Below are positions 51,001-59,018 of a stretch of DNA of 64,000 nucleotides, one piece after another (within the stretch, counting starts at the first letter, position 1; each line of letters starts with the position of its first letter). The notes beneath the pieces are model-generated. The model was not told the origin of the DNA and did not search any database. It saw only the letters and a list, made by a program, of their open reading frames with translations. Origin of the DNA: Nonomuraea dietziae (lineage in GTDB: Bacteria; Actinomycetota; Actinomycetes; Streptosporangiales; Streptosporangiaceae); assembly GCF_014195505.1 (NCBI RefSeq), contig NZ_JACIBV010000001.1, positions 4,154,001 to 4,218,000 on the forward strand. The letters are read 5' to 3'. A program made the position numbers and the translations under genes.

Positions 51001-52884
51001 CTCGTCCGACGGCGTGTAGCGCAGCCCGAAGTCGTAGATCCAGGCGTTCTTGGTGGCGGGGTCGTTGTCGCGGTCGATCTCGTAGGGCCGCTCGTCCACG
51101 ACCTCGACGCCGAGCCGCTGGATGAGCGGCAGCACGTGGGACAGCGAGATCGGCGAGTCGAGCTTGTAGATCTTCAGCCGCCGCTCGCCCTCGGCGGCGT
51201 CGTACGGCTCGTAGAGGTTGATGCCGATCTCGTCGTCGCCCTTGCCGACCAGCTCCTCCAGGCGGCGCAGGTCGACCACGGCCATCTTGGGTGGGAAGTC
51301 GGCCTTGTACCCCTCGGGGAAGGCCGCCTGGTAGCGCCTGACGAGCGCGGGGGCCTCCTCCTCGGTCGCCATCTCGCCGATCGCGGTGGCCAGGTCGTCC
51401 TCCCACGACCTGGTGATCGCGGCGAGGCGGGCCTCCAGCTCGTCGACGTCGACGCCGTGCTGGGGCAGCGGCTTGCCGCGCTCACCCCGCACGACCACGT
51501 GCAGCCTGGCCAGCGTGGACTCGCCGATCATGGCGCTGTAGTCGAGGGAGGAGCCGCCGAGGGCCTTGAGCAGGATGTCCTGCATCTTCAGCCTGACCTT
51601 GGTGGTGTAGCGGTCGCGCGGCAGGTAGACCAGGCAGGAGATGTAGCGGCCGTAGTCGTCGCGCCGCAGGAACAGCTTGACCTTCTTGCGCTCGCGCAGC
51701 CGCAGCACGCCGAGGGCGATCGGCACCAGTTCGTCCACGGGCGTCTGGAACAGCTCGCCGCGCGGGTAGGTCTCGAGGATCTCGATGAGGTCCTTGCCGT
51801 CGTGGCTCTCGGCGCTCAGCCCCGCCTGGTCGAGCACCTCGGCGAGCTTGCGCCGCACCACGGGGATCCTGGAGATCGACTCGTTGTAGGCCACGTGGGT
51901 GAACAGGCCGAGGAAGCGCCGCTCCCCGATCACCTCGCCCTCCGGCGAGAACAGCTTCACCCCGACGTAGTCGAGGTAGGCCGACCTGTGCACGGTCGCG
52001 CGCGAGTTGGCCTTGGTGATGATCAGGAGCTGCTTCTCCCTGGCCTTGGCCCGCACCTCGGGCGGCAGCGCGGAGAAGCTCGCCGAGCCCGGCTTGTCGG
52101 CGCGCAGGATGCCGAGCGCCGCCCCAGGAACCGCGCGCAGCACCTCGCCCTGGTCGCTGTCCTCCAGGCGGTACTCCCTGTACCCGAGGAAGGTGAAGTG
52201 CCCGTCGGCCAGCCAGCGCAGCAGGTCGAGGCTGTCCTCGACCTCCGCGGGCTCCAGCGGCGGCGGGTTCATCGTCAGATCCTCTGCGGTCTGTACGGCA
52301 AGCGCCCGCATCTTGGCGAAGTCCTCGACGGCATGCCGCACGTCGGACAGCACGCGCTGCAGGTCGGCCTCGATCGACCTGAGCACCTCGGGATCGGACT
52401 GCCTGTCGATCTCGATGTGCATCCACGACTCGACCAGCATCTGGCCCGTGACGTCCTCCTGGCCGCGGCCGAGCATCCTGCCCGTCATGTCGCGGCGCAC
52501 CCGCATCTGCGGGTGGACGATCAGGTGGATGCCGACGTCGTGCCTGTCGAGCTCCATCGTCACCGAGTCGACGAGGAAGGGCATGTCGTCGGTGACCACC
52601 TCCACGACGGAGTGACCGGGGTCCCAGCCGTTCTCCTCGGCGGTGGGCGTGTAGGCCCTCACCACCGCCCTGCCCTGTGGGCGCGTCTCGGCCAGTTGCC
52701 GGTGCGACATCGCGGGGCCGTACACGTCCACGGGGTCGCGGTCGAGAAGGTCCTCGGCCGCGACGTGCCGGTAGTAGACGCGCAGATAGGCCAGAGCCTC
52801 CTCGGGGCTCGCGTGGTCGCCGCCCGCCGCGCATATCTGCGCCGCGTTCTGGAGCAACTCGTCCTTGGCCTCGTCGAGCGGCAT
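48010..52884 (-). CDS. gdh: NAD-specific glutamate dehydrogenase (large type)
   Basis: 1624 residues, the length remembered for mycobacterial Rv2476c. An N-terminal regulatory region (ACT-like, about 1-700), then the catalytic part with GGLRWSDRMEDFRTEILGLVKAQMVKNTVIVPTGSKGGFVVKR (about 830-870) containing the substrate-binding lysines and GSIGYDHKAMGITARGAWESVKYH, and a helical C-terminal domain. It deaminates glutamate to 2-oxoglutarate with NAD. ATG 52884 has AAAGGAG upstream. It lies 44 bases after TDO in the same direction. Confidence 0.93.
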   Translation of the reverse strand: MPLDEAKDELLQNAAQICAAGGDHASPEEALAYLRVYYRHVAAEDLLDRDPVDVYGPAMSHRQLAETRPQGRAVVRAYTPTAEENGWDPGHSVVEVVTDDMPFLVDSVTMELDRHDVGIHLIVHPQMRVRRDMTGRMLGRGQEDVTGQMLVESWMHIEIDRQSDPEVLRSIEADLQRVLSDVRHAVEDFAKMRALAVQTAEDLTMNPPPLEPAEVEDSLDLLRWLADGHFTFLGYREYRLEDSDQGEVLRAVPGAALGILRADKPGSASFSALPPEVRAKAREKQLLIITKANSRATVHRSAYLDYVGVKLFSPEGEVIGERRFLGLFTHVAYNESISRIPVVRRKLAEVLDQAGLSAESHDGKDLIEILETYPRGELFQTPVDELVPIALGVLRLRERKKVKLFLRRDDYGRYISCLVYLPRDRYTTKVRLKMQDILLKALGGSSLDYSAMIGESTLARLHVVVRGERGKPLPQHGVDVDELEARLAAITRSWEDDLATAIGEMATEEEAPALVRRYQAAFPEGYKADFPPKMAVVDLRRLEELVGKGDDEIGINLYEPYDAAEGERRLKIYKLDSPISLSHVLPLIQRLGVEVVDERPYEIDRDNDPATKNAWIYDFGLRYTPSDEVDRNDFKRLFQEALAALWTGQVQADNFNALVLSAGLTWEQAEILRVYAKYLRQAGSTFSQRYMERVLLGNVRLSRLLVRLFEARLDPKRSDEVRADLSEALHEEILGALDEVASLDEDRILRAYLEMIQATLRTNYYQVDADGRRKPYISLKVDPQAISVLPLPRPRYEIFVYSPRVEGVHLRFGKVARGGLRWSDRMEDFRTEILGLVKAQMVKNTVIVPTGSKGGFVVKRPPSSGNREEVMAEGIACYRMFISGLLNLTDNLVDGQVVPPKDVVRHDGDDTYLVVAADKGTATFSDIANSVSKEYGFWLGDAFASGGSIGYDHKAMGITARGAWESVKYHFRTAGVDIQSTDFTVAGIGDMSGDVFGNGMLLSQHIRLIAAFDHRHIFIDPDPDAARSFAERQRLFELPRSSWADYATDLISAGGGVFSRGAKSIQITPQMRAALGISADISALPPNDLISAILRAPVDLLWNGGIGTYVKASSESNADVGDKANDSLRVNAADLRCKVIGEGGNLGFTQLARIEFALNGGLVNTDFIDNSAGVDTSDHEVNIKILLDQVVRDGELTDKQRNQVFTSMTDEVADLVLRDNHAQNVVLAAARAQAPEMLHIHARYLRRLERDGLVNRELEFLPSDKTLAERRQAGIGLTAPEFSVLLAYTKLAVDAELLGSDLPDDPYLASWLVSYFPSALRERFRTYMDAHPLRREIITTCVVNELVNSTGTTFMFRFGEETGASSQDIARAYLVTREVFDLPSFTKGVEALDNKVDTRTQLAMLLEARKLAERGTRWLLGNRRPPLDLAGSVSFFVKGVNGLLTHLPKLLTGPDLAAYEDRRDNFLARGVPLELAERAAAMVPAYSTFDLVEISAVTGRPVNEVAEVYFDLADRLQLARLRERVIALPRDNRWNSMARSSLRDDLYAAHASLTRDVLAHSSPGSSPEERLATWTEGNSAAVSRARQTLSEIWESDNFDLATLSVALRAIRTLVATSNLPHTEA

Positions 52885-52928
52885 GTCGCTCTCACTCCTT
52901 TGTGAGGGTTTGCCATATTGGATGCTGG

Positions 52929-53708
52929 TCACAACCAGCCTCTTAGTTCCCACAGCAGGGGGAAGTAGTGCAGGCGCGTGCGTTCCCTGAGGTACGGCGC
53001 GCCGGTCGAGCCGCCGGTGCCCGACTTGGTGCCGATCTGCCGCTCGACCATCTGGACGTGACGCATGCGCCACATGGCGCACGTCTCGTCATGGGTCAGC
53101 AGATCTTCGGCCAGTTGCCACAGGTCGTCGTGCGCCCCGCGGTCCCTCGCCACGGCCAGCAGCGAGCCCATGATCTCCTCGTCGGAGATCGGCAGGCCCC
53201 GCTGGGAGAGGGCGGTGAGATAAGCATCCCACAATGTGGGCTCCTCCAGCCGCCTGCGCAACCTGGCGAGTTCGTCCTCGCCGGCGTTGCGCACCCGCTG
53301 GAGGTAGCGGGGATCCTTGGCTCCCGACAGGAACTCCAGCTCGCGGAACTGCACCGACTGGAAGCCGCTGGCGGGCGCGAGCTTCGCGCGGAACTCCAGG
53401 AAGTCCTGGGGCGTCATCGTCTCCAGCACGTCCACCTGCCCGACGAGCACGCGTTCGACCGCGTGGACGCGCTTGAACAGGTGCCTGGCCTTCCACAGCT
53501 CACCGGCCGACATCGCCTCTCGGGCGCTCTCCAGTTCGTGGAGCAGCAGCTTGAACCACAGCTCGTACACCTGGTGGACGGTGATGAACAGCAACTCGTC
53601 AGGGGCCGACGACTCGGGCTCCTGCTGGGCGAGCAGTTCCGGCAGGCGGAGATAACCGCCGTAGGAAAGGCGGGCGCCCTCCTCGCCGAAACGTCGGTCA
53701 GGAGGCAT
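52929..53708 (-). CDS. kynA: Tryptophan 2,3-dioxygenase
   Basis: 259 residues. LSYGGYLRLPELLAQQ, FITVHQVYELWFKLLLHELE (haem and substrate pocket), SGFQSVQFRELEFLSG and HVQMVERQIGTKSGTGGSTGAPYL (with the haem-binding His and substrate TGG loop) are all intact. It opens the indole ring to N-formylkynurenine with O2. No kynureninase or formamidase gene is adjacent. ATG 53708 begins MPPDRRFGEEG with AGGAG two bases before. Confidence 0.93.
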   Translation of the reverse strand: MPPDRRFGEEGARLSYGGYLRLPELLAQQEPESSAPDELLFITVHQVYELWFKLLLHELESAREAMSAGELWKARHLFKRVHAVERVLVGQVDVLETMTPQDFLEFRAKLAPASGFQSVQFRELEFLSGAKDPRYLQRVRNAGEDELARLRRRLEEPTLWDAYLTALSQRGLPISDEEIMGSLLAVARDRGAHDDLWQLAEDLLTHDETCAMWRMRHVQMVERQIGTKSGTGGSTGAPYLRERTRLHYFPLLWELRGWL

Positions 53709-53798
53709 GGCTCCTGTCCCCACCACCGGGCACCTCCCCCAATAGCCCGGTCCTCGTTGACCGGACGTACCCGATATCACCCGAAAAGTACACGGACG

Positions 53799-53999
53799 TC
53801 AACGTGACATGGAGATCGGGGGGTCGTCGTCCTCTGACGCCGAGGGCTGGAGTTTGAGGTCGTCGAGCAGGTCCGGCACGTCCTGGAGCTCCTTGAGCTC
53901 GCTCTGGCACCGCTCGCACGAGTCGAGGTGGCGTTCGAACGCCTGGAGGTCGGCGTCGTCGAGAACTCCGAGCACGTAGGCAGCCACCTCAGGATGCAT
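53799..53999 (-). CDS. Short zinc-finger anti-sigma factor
   Basis: 66 residues. HLDSCERCQSEL (about 24-35) gives the H-x3-C-x2-C zinc anti-sigma motif, after the MHPEVAAYVLGVLD helix. No membrane helix, so it acts in the cytosol. One-base overlap with the sigma gene stop (TGATG) shows it is the cognate partner. It is among the shortest members of the family. Confidence 0.85.
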   Translation of the reverse strand: MHPEVAAYVLGVLDDADLQAFERHLDSCERCQSELKELQDVPDLLDDLKLQPSASEDDDPPISMSR

Positions 54000-54529
54000 C
54001 AGCCGGCAACCCCCTTGTCCCGCAGCAACCCACGCAGAGCCCTGATTCCGTAATAGAGCCTGGACTTGACCGTGCCCGGCGGGATCCCCAGAATCTCCGC
54101 CGCCTCACTAATCGTACGGTCCCTGAGATAAGTCTGCTCGATGACTTCGCGGTGTTCCTGCGACAGGCTCCGAAGGGCGTCGGCGACGACGATCGCCGAC
54201 AACGCCCGATCGCAGCCGTCGGGAACGGGAACGGTGTCCGCCTCTGGCGGCTCGACCTCACGCGGCCGGGCACTCCTTCGGCGTCGGCCGTCGATCACGA
54301 TGCGGCGGGCCACTGTGAGCAGCCACGCCCAGACAAGGCCAGGCTCCCACTGCAGTCTGTCGGAGTGACGCCAGGCTCTGACCATCGTCTCCTGCACGAC
54401 GTCCTCGGCCCACTGCAGATCGTTTCCTGTGGTCTTGCGCACGTGGCGGAGCAAAGGCCCGCCGAACTGCTCATAGAGCGCCTGTATTCGGTGCTCCATG
54501 TCGTCGAGGTGACCTAGCACGGGGCACAT
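53999..54529 (-). CDS. ECF-subfamily RNA polymerase sigma factor
   Basis: 176 residues. Region 2 (YEQFGGPLLRHVRKTTGNDLQWAEDVVQETMVRAWRH) and region 4 (LRSLSQEHREVIEQTYLRDRTISEAAEILGIPPGTVKSRLYYGIRALR) are complete; region 3 absent. ATG 54529 is preceded by AAGGTG; ATG 54499 (MEHRIQAL) is the other option. Held by the anti-sigma factor encoded after it; likely targets are its own promoter and the divergent redox operon. Confidence 0.9.
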   Translation of the reverse strand: MCPVLGHLDDMEHRIQALYEQFGGPLLRHVRKTTGNDLQWAEDVVQETMVRAWRHSDRLQWEPGLVWAWLLTVARRIVIDGRRRRSARPREVEPPEADTVPVPDGCDRALSAIVVADALRSLSQEHREVIEQTYLRDRTISEAAEILGIPPGTVKSRLYYGIRALRGLLRDKGVAG

Positions 54530-54541
54530 CTTTACACCTTC

Positions 54542-54570
54542 GTTATCGGGTCGGTAGTCACTCCGATAAC
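54542..54570. promoter_or_regulatory. Inverted repeat in the sigma/DUF4142 divergent gap
   Basis: GTTATCGG (54542-54549) and CCGATAAC (54563-54570) are exact inverted copies with 13 bases between, in the 109-base gap. A protein dimer could block or activate both promoters. Confidence 0.45.
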
Positions 54571-54638
54571 TCCAGTCATTTCTGACTATCTCGACACTTG
54601 CGTTGAACCCCGTCCCTCAGGGCCGCGTACCTCCGACC

Positions 54639-55262
54639 ATGCGCAGGCTTCTAACCGGAGAGGTGCTCCTGCTCGGCGGCTTCCTCGTGGCGGCCGCGGT
54701 CACGGTGCTGCTGGTCCTGCCAGGACCGCCCGCCGCGACGTCCACCGCCGCCCCGACCACCTCCGACCAGGACCTTCTGATCAAGGTACGACAGGCCGGC
54801 CTCTGGGAGATCCCCACCGGCCAGCAGGCCCAGCAGCGCGCGCTCAGCCGCCGCGTCAAGGATGTCGGCCGTCACCTCGTGGAGGACCACCTGAAGCTGG
54901 ACAAGGAGGTGATCGCGGTCGCCTCGCGCCTCGGCGTGGTCCTGCCCAGCCAGCCCTCGGCCGACCAGCAGCGCTGGATGGCCCAGCTGTCGACCAAGAG
55001 CGGCGCCGCCTACGACAGGGACTTCGCCAACCTGCTGAGGGCCGCCCACGGCAAGGTCTTCAGCGTGATCGCCCTGGTCAGGGCGGGCACCCGCAACGAC
55101 GAGATCAGGAGGTTCGCCCAGAAGTCCAACGCGTTCGTGCTCAAGCACATGACGCTTCTGGAGAGCACGGGGCTGGTCGACTACGACGCGCTGCCCGAGC
55201 CTCCGACGCCCTCCCCCGCCCCCGCCGCCCTTGCGGCCGATTCGAGGAGAGACAACCAGTGA
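54639..55262 (+). CDS. DUF4142 exported protein
   Basis: 207 residues. N-terminal membrane/signal helix (about 5-32), then the DUF4142 domain: DQDLLIKVRQAGLWEIPTGQQAQQRALSRRVKDVGRHLVEDHLKLDKEV, a four-helix bundle resembling ferritin-like DUF305/DUF4142 proteins. C-terminus is Pro/Ala-rich. Function unknown; its place at the head of a redox operon suggests a metal or redox partner. ATG 54639 starts the signal peptide. It overlaps the DUF1996 gene by 4 bases. Confidence 0.83.
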   Translation: MRRLLTGEVLLLGGFLVAAAVTVLLVLPGPPAATSTAAPTTSDQDLLIKVRQAGLWEIPTGQQAQQRALSRRVKDVGRHLVEDHLKLDKEVIAVASRLGVVLPSQPSADQQRWMAQLSTKSGAAYDRDFANLLRAAHGKVFSVIALVRAGTRNDEIRRFAQKSNAFVLKHMTLLESTGLVDYDALPEPPTPSPAPAALAADSRRDNQ

Positions 55263-56749
55263 TCACATCCAGACGGTTGGCCGCGGCCATGTCGGCCCTG
55301 GCCATGGTGGCCGGTGGCATGGTGTCCGCGGCCGTCATCAACGCCGCTCCCGCCTTCGCCGACCACTGCGACCCGGCGGGACACCCCGAACAACGAACCC
55401 AGGACCAGCCGTCCCAGGACGGCCAGGACCAGCCGCCCCAGGACGCCCAGGATCAGCCGTCCCGAAGCGACCAGGGCCAGCCGCCCCAGGGCGGCGGGGC
55501 GCTCGCCCCGCCGAGCGACCCCGGGGACGACCCGCAGAGCACCGCCGACCCCCAGGACCCGGCCGACCGGCGTGGAACCGGCGCCCGGAACAGCGACCCT
55601 CGCGCTTCGCAGGATCCCGGCACACCCGATCAGGGCTCCCCGAGGGATCCCCGCGCCTCGCAGGAGCCCGGCGAGGCCCGCAGCCCCCAGAACCCCGGCA
55701 ATCCGCAGAGCCCCGGCGACCCACAGAACCCGGGCGAGCGTCAGAACCCCGGCGACCCCCGGAACCCGGGGCGGCCCGAGGCGGAGCCGACCGGGTCGGG
55801 GCAGCAGGGTGACGGCAGGAGGGCCCGGCCCACCAGGTCGCCCAGCCCCTCGCCCAGCCCGTCCGCCACGCAGGACGACGACTGCGCCGACCTCGGCCCG
55901 TTCGTCGCCGACTTCGTCGACATCCGCACCGTCCAGCCGGGCGGCAACCTCCTGGCCGGCCTCAGGTCCGGGTCGAGGGGCACCTTCGTCTCCCAGTGCG
56001 GCACCAACGGCAACCGCCACAACAACCCCGACAACTTCATCGTCGCCCCCGGCGTCTCCAACGGCGCCCACCACCTGCACGACTACGTGGGCAACCTGTC
56101 CACCGACGCCTTCTCCACCGACCAGTCGCTGGCCGCGGCGGGCACCACGTGCAGGCTCTCCGACAGGTCCACCTACTTCTGGCCCGTGCTGAGGAACAGG
56201 AAGGTCGACGCCAACCTCGGCGACCCCGACGGCAACGTCGGCCAGGTGCTGCGTCCCCGCCAGGCGGTCATGCAGTTCCGCGGCAACGCGGCGGGCAGGG
56301 TGAGCGAGATGCCCCGCTTCCTCAGGATGATCACCGGGGACGCCAAGGCGGCGACCAACGGAGGCGCCAACGCCCGCGCCGCGTGGACGTGCACCGGCTT
56401 CACCAACCGCGTCACCACGAAGTACCCGCTGTGCCCGCGAGGCAGCCTCGTGGTCAGGGTCCTGGACTTCCCCAGCTGCTGGGACGGCCAGAACACCGAC
56501 AGCGCCAACCACCGCACGCACGTGGTCTTCCCCGGCCAGGGCGGCGGCTGCCCTCAGGGCACCAGGGCGATCCCGCAGTTGCGGATGATCCTCACCTACA
56601 GCGTCCCCCAGGGCCCCTCCTACGCCCTCGACGCCTTCCCCGAGCAGCTGCACAACCCGGTGACCGACCACGCGGACTTCGCCAACGTCATGCCCGACAG
56701 GCTGATGTCCTTCGTCGTCGGCTGCATCAACCGCGGCCGCCGCTGCTGA
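55259..56749 (+). CDS. DUF1996 secreted protein with long Pro/Gln/Asp linker
   Basis: 496 residues. Signal peptide (about 1-35, ending AFA), a repetitive linker of about 165 residues (QDQPPQD, PGDPQNPG units), then the DUF1996 domain (about 210-495) with DIRTVQPGG, FVSQCGTNGNRHNNPDNFIVAPGVSNGAHHLHDYVGNLST and SCWDGQNTDSANHRTHVVFP, giving many conserved His and Cys. DUF1996 proteins are secreted in actinobacteria and fungi; function is not settled. GTG 55259 overlaps the previous stop as GTGA. Confidence 0.85.
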   Translation: MITSRRLAAAMSALAMVAGGMVSAAVINAAPAFADHCDPAGHPEQRTQDQPSQDGQDQPPQDAQDQPSRSDQGQPPQGGGALAPPSDPGDDPQSTADPQDPADRRGTGARNSDPRASQDPGTPDQGSPRDPRASQEPGEARSPQNPGNPQSPGDPQNPGERQNPGDPRNPGRPEAEPTGSGQQGDGRRARPTRSPSPSPSPSATQDDDCADLGPFVADFVDIRTVQPGGNLLAGLRSGSRGTFVSQCGTNGNRHNNPDNFIVAPGVSNGAHHLHDYVGNLSTDAFSTDQSLAAAGTTCRLSDRSTYFWPVLRNRKVDANLGDPDGNVGQVLRPRQAVMQFRGNAAGRVSEMPRFLRMITGDAKAATNGGANARAAWTCTGFTNRVTTKYPLCPRGSLVVRVLDFPSCWDGQNTDSANHRTHVVFPGQGGGCPQGTRAIPQLRMILTYSVPQGPSYALDAFPEQLHNPVTDHADFANVMPDRLMSFVVGCINRGRRC

Positions 56750-56803
56750 CCTCACCCCTTCCCGAGCAGCACACCTCACCCAGCAGAACTCGGGAGGGAA
56801 ACG

Positions 56804-57490
56804 ATGCTCCACAGAAAGCAGCCGCGCCACGCGGGCCTCGACGCCAGGCAGCTACGCCTGGGGGCCACCGCGTCGGTGACGGCGCTGATCCTGTCGGCCG
56901 TCGCGCTGGCCCGCACCGAGCGCGGGCTGCGTCTGATGAACGGCGGCCTGGCCTTCCTGGACTTCTACGTCGGCGTGTTCGCCCTGGTCACGCTGACTCT
57001 CACGGTCGCTCTCGGGCTGGTCACCACCGAGCGGGTCTTCCTGTCCGTCCCGAACAGGGTCCGCTGCCAGCTCCTGCACAGGGCCGCGGCCGCGGCGGGG
57101 ATCGGCTTCCTCCTCGCGCACGCCGCGCTGAGGTCGTCGTCGCTGACCGGCCTGACGGCGCTCGCCCTGTTCGCGCTCGCGGCGGTGACGGGGGTGACGC
57201 GCGGCTGGTTCGCCCACACCAGCAAGCCGTGGCTGTGGCGGGTGATGCACGGCGCCGCCTACCTGGCCTGGCCCGTCGCCATCCTGCACGGCCTGACCGC
57301 GGGCAGGCCGCCCGCGGGGTGGGTGGCCTGGTCCTACGTCGTCTGCCTGGCGGCGGTGCTGTCGGCGTTGCTGGTCAGGGCGGTCGCGACGCTTCGCAGG
57401 CCGCCTGCCGTACCGGAGGTCGTGGAGGAGCCCGTGGTGATCGGAGAGCTGGTCAGCCTCGACGACCTGCGCAGAAGGAGGGCGGGATGA
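56804..57490 (+). CDS. Ferric-reductase-like haem-binding membrane protein
   Basis: 228 residues with about five or six membrane helices. Histidines lie at helix ends in LLHRAAAA, LLAHAALR, RVMHGAAYLAWP and AILHGLTA, the pattern of b-haem pairs in ferric reductase-like transmembrane proteins. It should pass electrons across the membrane. Its stop overlaps the start of the NuoF-ferredoxin gene (ATGA), making a direct electron-donor pair likely. A 54-base gap separates it from DUF1996. Confidence 0.78.
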   Translation: MLHRKQPRHAGLDARQLRLGATASVTALILSAVALARTERGLRLMNGGLAFLDFYVGVFALVTLTLTVALGLVTTERVFLSVPNRVRCQLLHRAAAAAGIGFLLAHAALRSSSLTGLTALALFALAAVTGVTRGWFAHTSKPWLWRVMHGAAYLAWPVAILHGLTAGRPPAGWVAWSYVVCLAAVLSALLVRAVATLRRPPAVPEVVEEPVVIGELVSLDDLRRRRAG

Positions 57491-58947
57491 TTCCGCATCG
57501 GGTGCCGCGCGTACTGCGGCTCGCGCCCGCCAGGCTCACGGCGGGGCTCGACCACTGCAGGCGCCTCGACCTGCCTGCCCACAGGGCGCTGCACGGCGAG
57601 CCCGCGCGCAGGGAGCTGGACGAGCTGATCGAACTGGCCGAGGAGGTGGATCTGCGAGGCCGCGGCGGGGCCGCGTTCCCTTTCGCGCGCAAGCTGAGGG
57701 CGGTGGCCCCAGGAGAGCGGGTGGTGCTGGTCAACGCCGTGGAGGGCGAGCCGGCCAGCGCCAAGGACGAGATGCTGCTGGTCCGCACCCCTCATCTCGT
57801 GCTGGACGGCGCGCTGCTGGCCGCCGAGGCGCTGCGGGCCCGCGAGGTGATCGTCGCGACCGCCGAAGGGGAGGTTTCGCAGGCCTCCATGGCCGCCGCG
57901 CTGGAGGAGCGGCGCGCCGCGACCGTCTCGGGAGCCGCCGAACGGTACGGCGGGCGGATGCGCGTCGTCGGCCTGCCCGAGCGCTTCATCACCGGCGAGG
58001 GCGGCGCGCTCGTGCGAGGGGTGAACGGCCTGGAGGCCGTCCCCGCCGGACGCAGGCGCAGGGCGGCGGAGGAGGGCGTCGGCGGGCTGCCCACACTGCT
58101 GTCGAACGCCGAGACCTTCGCCCAGCTGGCCGTCCTCGCCGAGCTTGGCCCCGTGGGCTACGCCGAGGTGGGCACCGCCCGCGAGCCCGGCACCGTCCTG
58201 CTCACCGTGGGCGGCGAGGCCGTGGTGGAGGTGATGGCGGGCGTGCCGCTGGCCACCGTGCTGGAGGAGTGCGGGCTGGAGCCCGGCGAAGGCGTGCTGG
58301 TCGGCGGCTACCACGGGGCCTGGCTGGGCGCGGAGGCCGCGGCGACGGCCGTCGTCTCCCGCGAGGGGATGCGGCTGGCCGGAGGCGTTCTCGGCGCGGG
58401 GATCGTGGCGCCCCTCCCCTCGACGACCTGCCCTCTCGGCGAGGTCGCCAGGGTCGCCGCCTACCTCGCCGCGCAGTCCTCAGGGCAGTGCGGCCCCTGC
58501 CGTCTCGGACTTCCCGAGGTGGCCAGGACGCTGTGCGCGCTGACCGAGGGCTCGGGCAACGCCGATGACGTACGGCGGGCCGTACGGTCCGTGGAACGCA
58601 GGGGCGCCTGCTTCCACCCCGACGGGACGGCGAGGTTCGTGCTGTCGGCCATGGACGCCTTCGCCGGCGACCTGGCCGTCCACGAGCGGCGTGGCTCGTG
58701 CGGGCGTCCGATCAGGGGCGCGCTTCCCCTGCCCGAGCCGCAGGAGGAGCCGCGCTACCAGCTCGACGTCGACTGGACCCGCTGCCAGGGCCACGGTCTG
58801 TGCGCGCACCTGCTGCCCGAGTTCGTGGACCTGGACGAGCACGGCTACCCGTCCTTCCGCGAGGTGCCCGCCTGGATGGCGAGGGACGCGCGCCGCGCGG
58901 TCGAGATGTGCCCGGCGCTCGCGCTGCGCCTGGCGTCGAGCGGGTGA
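57487..58947 (+). CDS. NuoF-like NADH dehydrogenase domain fused to a 3Fe-4S-type ferredoxin
   Basis: 486 residues. Residues 58-65 GRGGAAFP and the following FARKL are the FMN/NADH site of complex I 51-kDa subunits; FITGEGGALVRG follows. The cluster motif reads SSGQCGPC (331-338), with Ser332 where NuoF has its first cysteine ligand; Cys335, Cys338 and a later ACFHPDG Cys remain. After about 425 comes a small ferredoxin: Cys433-x2-His436-x2-Cys439 and Cys475-Pro, the form found in actinobacterial P450 ferredoxins. It likely passes electrons from NAD(P)H to the haem membrane protein before it. Confidence 0.83.
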   Translation: MIPHRVPRVLRLAPARLTAGLDHCRRLDLPAHRALHGEPARRELDELIELAEEVDLRGRGGAAFPFARKLRAVAPGERVVLVNAVEGEPASAKDEMLLVRTPHLVLDGALLAAEALRAREVIVATAEGEVSQASMAAALEERRAATVSGAAERYGGRMRVVGLPERFITGEGGALVRGVNGLEAVPAGRRRRAAEEGVGGLPTLLSNAETFAQLAVLAELGPVGYAEVGTAREPGTVLLTVGGEAVVEVMAGVPLATVLEECGLEPGEGVLVGGYHGAWLGAEAAATAVVSREGMRLAGGVLGAGIVAPLPSTTCPLGEVARVAAYLAAQSSGQCGPCRLGLPEVARTLCALTEGSGNADDVRRAVRSVERRGACFHPDGTARFVLSAMDAFAGDLAVHERRGSCGRPIRGALPLPEPQEEPRYQLDVDWTRCQGHGLCAHLLPEFVDLDEHGYPSFREVPAWMARDARRAVEMCPALALRLASSG

Positions 58948-59018
58948 CCGGAATGTGACCAACCAGGCGGTCCCTTCGCGCGTCTCACCCTTCGGTTTCA
59001 CGATGTGAGGGAGTCACC

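Noticed and set aside
46730..51406. A 1558-codon minus-strand frame overlapping GDH and RF2
   Set aside because: It is rich in Arg/Gly/Ala with no domain, while GDH in the other frame has clear motifs along the whole length.
49837..52905. A 1022-codon plus-strand frame opposite GDH
   Set aside because: No ribosome site or family, and composition typical of an antisense shadow.
55996..58947. A single open frame of 983 codons across three genes
   Set aside because: High GC leaves long open frames. Only the part from 57487 shows family motifs; the earlier part is a shadow of DUF1996 and the haem protein gene.
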